Assembly (NCBI GenBank): GCA_019690055.1
Contig: JADGGF010000017.1
Span: 1 to 20,978 of the forward strand
Direction of reading: 5' to 3'
Source: Micromonosporaceae bacterium
GTDB taxonomy: Bacteria > Actinomycetota > Actinomycetes > Mycobacteriales > Micromonosporaceae
Length of the DNA: 20,978 nt
Below the pieces are notes generated by a model. The model was not told the DNA's origin. It searched no databases and saw only the letters and a list, made by a program, of their open reading frames with translations. Made by a program: the position numbers and the translations under genes. Shown here one piece after another: positions 11,797 to 17,992 of the stretch (its first letter is position 1; the number at the start of each line of letters is the position of its first letter).

Positions 11797-13670
11797 GCAC
11801 ATTGAGCCTCATGGCGGTCGACCTGCTGGTCGCGCTGGTCAGTGCGGGCACTTGGTTGGGCGCCGCCATCGCGGCGGCGTCCGGCCGGGCCCGCGCTGGC
11901 CGGATCCTGGCCGTGAGCGCGGTGGCGGTGACGCTGGTCCGGGTGGCCGTCGTGGTGGCGCTGGCCGGGCGTGGCTGGTGGTTCGTGCAGGAGAAGGTGG
12001 TCTTCGCACTGCCCCTGGTGATCCTGGCGGGCGCCGTGGCCGTCGTGGTGCTGGTCACGCGCGGCATCACCGCCGCGGTCGTACCGTTGTACGGCGCCGG
12101 GTTCGCGGCCGGCGTCGGGGTGCTCTCGCCGCTGCTGACCGGATATCCGATGGGGGTCGGCCAGGCCCTGACCAGCCTGTGTGTCGCCGCGGTGGCGACC
12201 CTGGTGGCCTGGCGGCTGACGTCCGGGGCGGCGGCACCGACCAGACGGCTGCTCGTGCCCGTGATCGTGCTCGGACTGGTCGGGGTGGGGCTGGAGCTGC
12301 TCCCGGCGTCGTCGGCCGCCGACGGTCCAATTCGGACGACGGTGTCGGAGCTGCGCGGCCCGTCCACCCCGGCGCCCGGTGGTTCGGTCCGCCGTGTCGA
12401 GCTCGCGGCCCGGAAGGCGAGCGTCACCCTCGCGTCCGGGGCCACGGTTGAGGCGTGGACGTACAACGCGTCGGCCCCGGGGCCCGAGATCACCGCGCTG
12501 GAAGGAGACCTGCTCGAGGTCACGCTCACCAATGTGGACATTGAGTCCGGTGTCACGCTGCACTGGCACGGGTACGACGTGCCCAACGCCGAGGACGGGG
12601 CACCCGGGGTGACCCAGGCGGCCGTGCCACCGGGAGGCAGCCACGTGTACCGGTTCCTCGCCAACCAGGTCGGCACGTACTGGTACCACACGCACCAGGT
12701 CTCCTCGGAGGGCGTGCGGCGGGGCCTCTTCGGCGCGCTGGTCGTCCGACCCCGCGGCGACGTCTCCGACACCGAGATCGACACCGACAGTGAGCGCGAG
12801 CGTGAGACCATCGACCTCACCCTGCCGGTGCACACGTACGACGGCATCGTCGCGCTCGGTGTCCACGACGACGTGCACCAGATGAGCGTCGCACCCGGCA
12901 CGCCGGTCAGGCTACGGCTCATCAACACCGACAGCACGCCGCACCGGCTGTCGCTGGCCGGCACGGAGTTCCGGGTCGTGGCGGTGGACGGTTACGACCT
13001 GCATGAGCCGGGCCGCGTGAGCAACCAAGCCCTGCGCCTGCCGGCGGGTGGCCGCGCCGACCTGTCTTTCCCGATGCCGGCCGGCGCGGTGGCGCTGCTC
13101 GTCGATGACGATCCCTCGCGAGCGACGCTACGGATCAACGGCGACCCAGCCTCCACAGTCGACACAGCCGCCACAGTCGACACCATCGGCTGGCCGGAGC
13201 TCGACCTGCGGGCGTACGGCACGCCCGCGCCCACACCCTTCGGACCGGACAGCGCCTTCGACCGGGACTTCACGCTCGTGCTCGACCGAGGACTGGCGCT
13301 GGTCGACGGCGTACCGATGTTCGCCCAGACGGTCAACGGCCTCGGCTACCCGAACATCCCGGACCAGCGGGTCCGCGAAGGCGACCTGGTGCGTGTCACC
13401 GTCGTCAATCGCAGCATCGAGACGCATCCCTGGCACCTGCACGGCCACCGCGTACTGGTACTGGGCACTACGGGAAGCCCGTTGTGGCTGGACACCTTCG
13501 ACGTGCGGCCGGGTGAGGTGTGGCGGGTGGCCTTCCGGGCCGACAACCCAGGCATCTGGATGAACCACTGCCACAACCTCGACCATGCCAACCAGGGCAT
13601 GGTGCTGCACCTGAGCTACGAGGGCGTCGCTAGCTATGACGGCGCCGGTACGTCACACGTTGGGCACTGA
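11793..13670 (+). CDS. Membrane-anchored multicopper oxidase (nitrite reductase/laccase type fold)
   Basis: A 625-residue fusion of an N-terminal membrane domain with a multicopper oxidase. Residues 1-172 hold about five hydrophobic helices; residues from about 190 on form cupredoxin domains outside the membrane. All copper motifs are present: HWHG 257-260, WYHTH 297-301, HPWHLHGH 545-552 and HCHNLDHANQGM 592-603. They give the trinuclear-site histidines plus the type 1 ligands His545, Cys593, His598 and probable axial Met603. A catalytically competent oxidase that reduces dioxygen is therefore likely; the electron donor is unknown. There is no Met-rich insert of the CueO kind. The start ATG 11793 overlaps the DUF6220 stop. 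A short in-frame repeat (TVDTAATVDT, near 455-464) lies in a linker between cupredoxin domains. The membrane domain could take electrons from a DUF6220 haem or from quinol, which is speculation. Confidence 0.93.
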   Translation: MSTLSLMAVDLLVALVSAGTWLGAAIAAASGRARAGRILAVSAVAVTLVRVAVVVALAGRGWWFVQEKVVFALPLVILAGAVAVVVLVTRGITAAVVPLYGAGFAAGVGVLSPLLTGYPMGVGQALTSLCVAAVATLVAWRLTSGAAAPTRRLLVPVIVLGLVGVGLELLPASSAADGPIRTTVSELRGPSTPAPGGSVRRVELAARKASVTLASGATVEAWTYNASAPGPEITALEGDLLEVTLTNVDIESGVTLHWHGYDVPNAEDGAPGVTQAAVPPGGSHVYRFLANQVGTYWYHTHQVSSEGVRRGLFGALVVRPRGDVSDTEIDTDSERERETIDLTLPVHTYDGIVALGVHDDVHQMSVAPGTPVRLRLINTDSTPHRLSLAGTEFRVVAVDGYDLHEPGRVSNQALRLPAGGRADLSFPMPAGAVALLVDDDPSRATLRINGDPASTVDTAATVDTIGWPELDLRAYGTPAPTPFGPDSAFDRDFTLVLDRGLALVDGVPMFAQTVNGLGYPNIPDQRVREGDLVRVTVVNRSIETHPWHLHGHRVLVLGTTGSPLWLDTFDVRPGEVWRVAFRADNPGIWMNHCHNLDHANQGMVLHLSYEGVASYDGAGTSHVGH

Positions 13671-13682
13671 CCGTCGCTTGAT

Positions 13683-13711
13683 GGCGGTTCAGTCCCGAGA
13701 ACTGGACCGCC
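13683..13711 (+). terminator. Terminator-like hairpin after the multicopper oxidase
   Basis: GGCGGTTCAGT (13683-13693) pairs with ACTGGACCGCC (13701-13711) across a seven-base loop, giving an 11-bp stem with a single G-U pair. It starts 12 bases after the oxidase stop and ends 40 bases before the next gene. There is no U-tract, which is usual for high-GC actinomycete terminators. Confidence 0.6.
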
Positions 13712-13751
13712 CGGCGACGAACGGTCGAACCATGGGACCTTATATCGACGA

Positions 13752-14672
13752 ATGGAAACTTCAGTGAATCGTGTCAAAGCCGATCGTCCCTACCGGACTA
13801 CCGTGCTGTGGTTGCTCACCGCCGCCATCGTCTCCGGTTCGGTCGCGGCCATGTTCATCTCCGGCATCGGCCTCCTCCCGATCGTCGCGGAGGTTGGCTT
13901 CCTGGTCCTGCACGGGGCGTGGCGCTACGGGTGGCGCGCGGTCGCGGTGTTCCTTGTCGCGGGCTTCGTGATCAGCAACGTAATGGAGAACCTGAGCATC
14001 CTGACGGGATTCCCGTTCGGGCGCTATCACTACACCGGGGACGGCAAGATCTTCCAGGTTCCGTGGTACATCGGCCCCGGTTACCTGGCCACCGGTTACC
14101 TGGCCTGGGTCGTCGCCACGATCCTGCTCGCTGACGTCCGCCGCGGCTCGCCCTGGTTGACGACGGTCGGTACGCCGGTCGTCGGCGCGTTCGCCATGAC
14201 CGCCTGGGACCTGGCCATGGACCCGAGCAGCTCGACCATCAACCAATGGTGGATCTGGGAGAACGGCGGTGGCTTCTTCGGCGTACCTCTCGTCAACTTC
14301 CTGGGGTGGACGTTCACCGTGTACCTGTTCATGCAGGTCTTCGCTCTCTACCTGCGCCGCCGCGGACCGGCGCTGTCCGCGACGGCGGGCCGAACCAGCC
14401 GCGACCTTCCGGCCGTCATCCTCTACGCGGCGACGACGCTGACCTACTTCGCCGCCTACGTCAAACGGGACCGCGTCACGGTGACCGACCCCAGCGGCAC
14501 CACCTGGCAGACCGGTGACATCTACGAAACTTCGATCCTGATCGCCGTGTACGGCATGCTCTTCCTCGCGCTTCTCGCCGCGCTGCGCCTGGCCCAGCGA
14601 CACCTCGACGCCGGCCCGGCGGCCGCGACCGGGCGCGACGGTGACCAGGCACCGGTGACGGCGGCGGGGTGA
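13752..14672 (+). CDS. Carotenoid biosynthesis protein, CruF (PF04240) family
   Basis: A 306-residue polytopic membrane protein with about seven helices. The family signatures are visible: NVMENLSILTGFPFGRYHYT (residues about 76-95), WDLAMDPSSS and WWIWENGGGFFGVPLVNFLGW (within 157-190, acidic and aromatic residues that form the probable active site). Members hydrate the end groups of C40-C50 carotenoids (bacterioruberin or myxoxanthophyll pathways), but actinobacterial homologues without nearby crt genes have no proven substrate. No other carotenoid gene is seen in this window. The start at ATG 13752 has a poor ribosome site; GTG 13764 is possible. It follows the oxidase operon on the same strand but is separated from it by a terminator-like hairpin. 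Confidence 0.85.
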   Translation: METSVNRVKADRPYRTTVLWLLTAAIVSGSVAAMFISGIGLLPIVAEVGFLVLHGAWRYGWRAVAVFLVAGFVISNVMENLSILTGFPFGRYHYTGDGKIFQVPWYIGPGYLATGYLAWVVATILLADVRRGSPWLTTVGTPVVGAFAMTAWDLAMDPSSSTINQWWIWENGGGFFGVPLVNFLGWTFTVYLFMQVFALYLRRRGPALSATAGRTSRDLPAVILYAATTLTYFAAYVKRDRVTVTDPSGTTWQTGDIYETSILIAVYGMLFLALLAALRLAQRHLDAGPAAATGRDGDQAPVTAAG

Positions 14673-14725
14673 CGTCGACCGTGCGCGAGCGATTGCGGGC
14701 CCCGTGGTCGGGCGCGTGCCTGTGC

Positions 14726-14754
14726 TTGACCGCACGAATCTCTTACCGTATGGT
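14726..14754 (+). promoter_or_regulatory. Sigma-70-type promoter of the SRPBCC-ArsR operon
   Basis: TTGACC (14726-14731, five of six consensus bases) and TATGGT (14749-14754) are separated by 17 bases. The predicted start of transcription is near 14761, about 35 bases before the SRPBCC ATG. The -10 box lies inside the first of two palindromes, so repressor binding would block polymerase directly. Confidence 0.65.
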
Positions 14755-14774
14755 AATGCATTACTGAACAGTAA
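14743..14774. promoter_or_regulatory. Double palindromic operator, probably for the ArsR repressor
   Basis: Two 14-bp dyads lie in tandem, TTACCGTATGGTAA (14743-14756) and TTACTGAACAGTAA (14761-14774), separated by TGCA. Their centres are 18 bp apart. The four half-sites are TTACCG/TTACTG-like, and the inner two also form GTAATGCATTAC. The block covers the -10 box and the transcription start of the operon that encodes an ArsR-family repressor. Confidence 0.7.
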
Positions 14775-14795
14775 GACGTAGTGAGGGGGTCACCC

Positions 14796-15227
14796 ATGCC
14801 TGAAGTTGTCCGCACGATTGAGATCCAAGCGCCGCCGAGCGCCGTCTGGCGATGGTTCGCGACGGCGGATGCGCTGCGCAAGTGGCTCAGCCCCAATCTC
14901 GACATCGACCTGAAGGTCGGTGGGGCGTACCGCATGCTGGGCGCTGATGGAGAGACCTGGATCAGCGGCACGGTGCTCGAACTGGTTCCCGAGGGGGGCA
15001 TCACCTTGTCGTGGTTGGAGGAAGGGGCCGGCTGGACAAGCCCCGCCCGCTTGGTCATCACCCTGCAGGCGACGGCCACCGGAACGCGGGTGACGCTCAC
15101 TCACGACGGCTTCGCCGGTATCGGTTCGGCTCGCTGGCCCGACATCGTCGATGCGTACGAGCGGGGCGCCGATCGCCATCAGGTTCTGCAGCAGCTGGCC
15201 GGACTCGTCGCGGCCGGTGGTGCCTAG
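14796..15227 (+). CDS. SRPBCC (AHSA1/START-like) domain protein
   Basis: A 143-residue single-domain protein of the AHSA1 branch of the SRPBCC helix-grip fold. It begins VVRTIEIQAPPSAVWRWFA, continues ALRKWLSP, WISGTVLELVPEGGITLSW and GTRVTLTHDGF, and ends with a long C-terminal helix. These folds enclose a hydrophobic ligand pocket; bacterial members encoded with ArsR regulators are common but their ligand is unknown. The start is ATG 14796, preceded by GAGGGGG (14783-14789). A GTG at 14781 in the same frame is less likely because it lies within that ribosome site. The gene is followed after four bases by the arsR-type gene, so they form one operon. Confidence 0.9.
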   Translation: MPEVVRTIEIQAPPSAVWRWFATADALRKWLSPNLDIDLKVGGAYRMLGADGETWISGTVLELVPEGGITLSWLEEGAGWTSPARLVITLQATATGTRVTLTHDGFAGIGSARWPDIVDAYERGADRHQVLQQLAGLVAAGGA

Positions 15228-15231
15228 GTCG

Positions 15232-15603
15232 ATGGCGGTGCCCAGCTCCAGCGACGACTTCTTCCGTTTGCTGGCCGACCCGACGCGCCGTCGCATTCTC
15301 GACCTGCTGGCCGACCGTGGCACCATGACGGTCGGCCAGCTGGCTGCGGAGTTCCCCGACCTGGTCGCGTCCGGCATCTCCAAACACCTGATGGCGCTGC
15401 GGGCGGCCGGTCTGGTCACCGCGACACGCCAGGGCCGGCATCAGCTCTACGCCATCAACGGCGAGGCGTTCGCCAACGCGCTCGCCCCGTGGTTGGCCCG
15501 GTATGAGGCCTACTGGGCGGCGGCGCTGGCGCGGCTGCGGGACCTGTCCGAATCGACCGACCAGCGCCACGCATCTCGTCAGGCGAGCGGGAGGGGTGCC
15601 TGA
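15232..15603 (+). CDS. ArsR-family (winged helix) transcriptional repressor
   Basis: A 123-residue regulator with the ArsR winged helix: DDFFRLLADPTRRRILDLLA (helices 1-2), TVGQLAAEF and VASGISKHLMALRAAGLV (recognition helix), then the wing TATRQGRHQLYAI. There are no cysteines in the metal-binding helix, so it is not a typical metal sensor; it belongs to the group paired with AHSA1/SRPBCC proteins. The start ATG 15232 follows the SRPBCC stop by four bases; the frame also has GTGs at 15217 and 15220. Its 3' end overlaps the convergent gene by 25 bp. The double palindrome over the operon promoter is its likely target. Confidence 0.9.
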   Translation: MAVPSSSDDFFRLLADPTRRRILDLLADRGTMTVGQLAAEFPDLVASGISKHLMALRAAGLVTATRQGRHQLYAINGEAFANALAPWLARYEAYWAAALARLRDLSESTDQRHASRQASGRGA

Positions 15604-16433
15604 GGGCGGGTGCGGTCGTCGTGGAGCTGGATGACACGTTGCTCCACTGGGGACGGTCCGGGGCCGTACGTCGCGACCAGCTGGCACACCGCGTACCCGG
15701 CCGACGCGGTGGCGTAGGCCGTGAGCCATTGCTGGAACCGGCGCTCGGCCCGGGCCGTCTCGTACGGCCAGCGGCCGGTAGGCGACTTCAGGCGGGGCAG
15801 GCGCCACGGCTTGGGTGTCAACCGAGCGCGGAACATGCCGTGGGTGCGGCACAGCTCGCGGTAGATCGGATCGGCCCCCAGCTCGGCCAGGATGTGATCG
15901 CCCGCCGGTGATGTCGGCTCGGCGAGGCCGGTGACGAAAACCCGCAGCCCGGAGGCGGTGCGGTACACCCTCACCCCCAGGTCCGGGTGGGCCGCGGCCC
16001 ACGTCGCCAGCATGGTGACGCGCTCGTCCATCCGGGCCGGATCGACCGTTGGCCCCGCCGGGCGCCGCCCGAGCAGGCGCCGCAGCAAGCCCTCGGGCTG
16101 CACCGGCTCAATGAGATCGATATCGGCGATCAGCAGGCGGTCGGTGTTGAGGATCTCGGCGCCGTACCGGTTGCGTGTCACGACGATGGCCTGGGCGTCG
16201 TCGAGGATGACCTCGTCGAGGATGGGTTCCCGCAACGGCGTCCGCGGGTAGTAGCGACCCGGGCGGTCACCGGAGCGGAACATGGTCAGGGCGTCGCGCA
16301 GGCGCGCGGCGGCCACGGCGCGGGCCTCGGCCACGGACGACATCGACCAGCCCCAGACCCGGCGAAACCGGGGCTCACCCCGCGGACCTGTCCCCGAGCC
16401 TTCGGCCACCTCCCAGAATCGAGGAATCTGCAC
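15579..16433 (-). CDS. Conserved protein of unknown function with an hhhDhD motif
   Basis: This 284-residue soluble protein is not one I can assign. It opens PRFWEVAEG and RRVWGWSMSSVAEARA, then has TRNRYGAEILNTDRLLIADIDL (across 87-107) with Asp104 and Asp106. Further on come VRVYRTASGLRVFVTG (155-169) and MFRARLTPKPWRLP (200-213). The Asp-x-Asp at a strand end, a later S-G-x-R strand and a Pro-Lys-Pro-Trp segment faintly recall archaeo-eukaryotic primase-like folds, but the usual histidine is absent and no claim is made. The start is GTG 16433, four bases after GGGAGG (complement of 16438-16443). An upstream ATG at 16481 in frame has no ribosome site. The 3' end overlaps the convergent arsR-type gene by 25 bp. 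Confidence 0.8.
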   Translation of the reverse strand: MQIPRFWEVAEGSGTGPRGEPRFRRVWGWSMSSVAEARAVAAARLRDALTMFRSGDRPGRYYPRTPLREPILDEVILDDAQAIVVTRNRYGAEILNTDRLLIADIDLIEPVQPEGLLRRLLGRRPAGPTVDPARMDERVTMLATWAAAHPDLGVRVYRTASGLRVFVTGLAEPTSPAGDHILAELGADPIYRELCRTHGMFRARLTPKPWRLPRLKSPTGRWPYETARAERRFQQWLTAYATASAGYAVCQLVATYGPGPSPVEQRVIQLHDDRTRPQAPLPLA

Positions 16434-16460
16434 ATAACCTCCCTTGCCCTGGTCGCGCTT

Positions 16461-16478
16461 GACCATGGAGCCATGGTC
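16461..16478. promoter_or_regulatory. Perfect 18-bp palindrome in the divergent region before the unknown protein
   Basis: GACCATGG-AG-CCATGGTC is a perfect 8-bp inverted repeat with a two-base centre. It lies 28 bases upstream of the GTG start of the minus-strand gene, where it could overlap that gene's transcription start, and 127 bases before the kinase pseudogene start. The 172-bp gap 16434-16605 holds no gene, and I saw no convincing -35/-10 pair in it. Confidence 0.45.
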
Positions 16479-16605
16479 CATAGTGGTGCCGCGCGGGTCA
16501 GTGTCGCTGGTCTCTGTTCAATCACAACATTGACCGCAGCCACATGATCTCACCTCGAGTCGGTAGCATCCGCACGGCGTTCGACGGGCAGACGTGAGGC
16601 TGGGA

Positions 16606-17940
16606 ATGACACCGCTGACCGCAAATGACCCGACTTCGGTGGGGCCGTTCCGGCTTCTCGGCGTGCTCGGGCGTGGCGGGATGGGCCGGGTCTACCTGGG
16701 CGAGTCGCCGACCGGCCGGCGGGTCGCCATCAAGGTCATCCGGGCGGACCTGGCGGAGAACCCGGTGTTCCGGCGACGTTTTGAGCGGGAGATCGCGGCG
16801 GCGGCGAAGATCAGCCCGCTCTATACCGCATCCCTGGTCGAGGCCGACCCGACGGCGATCGCGCCCTGGTACGCGACGACATACATCGACGGACCGAGCC
16901 TGTCGGCTCTGGTCGAAGCCTCCGGTCCACTCGCGCCGGGAGCCGTCCTGACGCTCACGGCCGGGCTCGCCGAGGGGCTCGCCTCGATCCACAAGGCCGG
17001 GCTTGTCCACCGCGACCTCGCCCCGAGCAACATCATTCTCGATGACTCCGGACCGCACATCATCGACTTCGGCATCGCGCTCGATCCCCAGGCGACGAAG
17101 ATGACCGCGGACCAGACGCTGGTGGGGACGCCCTGCTACATAGCGCCCGAGGTGATCGAGGGGCGCGAGGCCAGCCCCGCGAGCGACGTCTTCGCCTCGG
17201 TGCGATCGTCGCCTTCGCCGCCACGGGCAAGCACCTGATCACCGAGGCGCCGCTGCCCGCCCAGCTCATGCAGATCATCCGCGGCCGGTTCGATTTGGGG
17301 GCGGCTGATCGGCGCGAACTCGTCCGAGGTGTTCGCGGTCAGCCTCGACGGCGTGCGCGTGTGGACGGTGACCCTGCCCACCGGGTTGGTCAACCTGTGG
17401 GCGTGGGGTGACGCGGTCCTCGTTGCGGATACGCGCCGGTTGTGGCTCATCGACACCACGAACGGCGATATCCGGTTCACGGTCAACGCGGCCGACGACG
17501 AGCGGGTGGACTCCCAGGGGGACAACCGGGACGGCCAGCCGATCCAGATCACCGGTGTGGCGCTGTCCCCCGAGACCGCCTTCGTGGGGTTGGGGACGGC
17601 GACGATCGCGCTGGACCGCGCGGGTGGACGGCGCTGGCGGCGACCCCGGCCGAACCCACGAAACGGTGTCCGTTCGCCCGAAGGGGCGCCGATCGCGGCC
17701 AGCGAGCGTTGGCTGGTCACGCACGACCCGTCCGAACCGGTCGTCCATGTCGGCCTGCGCGACGCCAGCGATGGCGCGCTGCAATGGCTGGGGCGGTACG
17801 ACCCGCCGGCGGCCAGCCCGCCACGCAATGGCCCCGAAGGCGCGCGATCGGGGCCGCCCGATGGATCCTGGTACCGCTCAGACGGCCGGATCACCGACAA
17901 GCACATCGTCATCCGACAAGCGCAACAGGTGCGGTGGTGA
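16606..17940 (+). pseudogene. Degraded Ser/Thr protein kinase with PQQ-like beta-propeller domain
   Basis: The kinase begins at ATG 16606 (GAGG at 16596-16599) and shows GRGGMG (22-27), VAIK with Lys43, HRDLAPSN (135-142), DFG (154-156) and GTPCYIAPE (174-182). After ASDVFA197 one base is missing near 17194-17200; the original frame then stops at 17238. In the next frame the kinase continues LGAIVAFAATGKHLITEAPL and MQIIRGRFD to about 17297. There it breaks again, and propeller sequence follows in the original frame: GRLIGANSSEVFAVSLDGVR and LRDASDGALQWLGRYD, to the stop at 17940. The rest of the kinase C-lobe and any transmembrane linker are absent, so an internal deletion is likely in addition to the frameshift. 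The Lys of HRDLK is Ala. Kinase-PQQ fusions are common actinobacterial receptor kinases; this copy cannot make one. Confidence 0.85.
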
Positions 17941-17992
17941 GTCTGGGCTCGGCCACCTGAGCCGACACATCCGCCCGGTCGCCGGATCGTTT

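Noticed and set aside
11200..11802. A 201-residue N-terminal extension of the histidine kinase
   Set aside because: The extension is antisense to the DUF6220 gene, low in complexity and lacks hydrophobic or domain structure. The kinase membrane domain begins right after GTG 11199.
11412..12964. Long minus-strand open frames (11412-12878 and 11714-12964)
   Set aside because: They are antisense to the DUF6220 and oxidase genes, which have clear motifs; no domain is visible in the antisense products.
13153..13183. Direct repeat CCACAGTCGACAC with an 18-base period
   Set aside because: It is in frame inside the oxidase gene and encodes a short linker repeat. The GTCGAC it contains is not a promoter because it lies within coding sequence without a matching partner.
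17946..17963. GGCTC-N8-GAGCC between the convergent propeller genes, as a terminator
   Set aside because: A five-base stem with an eight-base loop and no U-tract is too weak to call.
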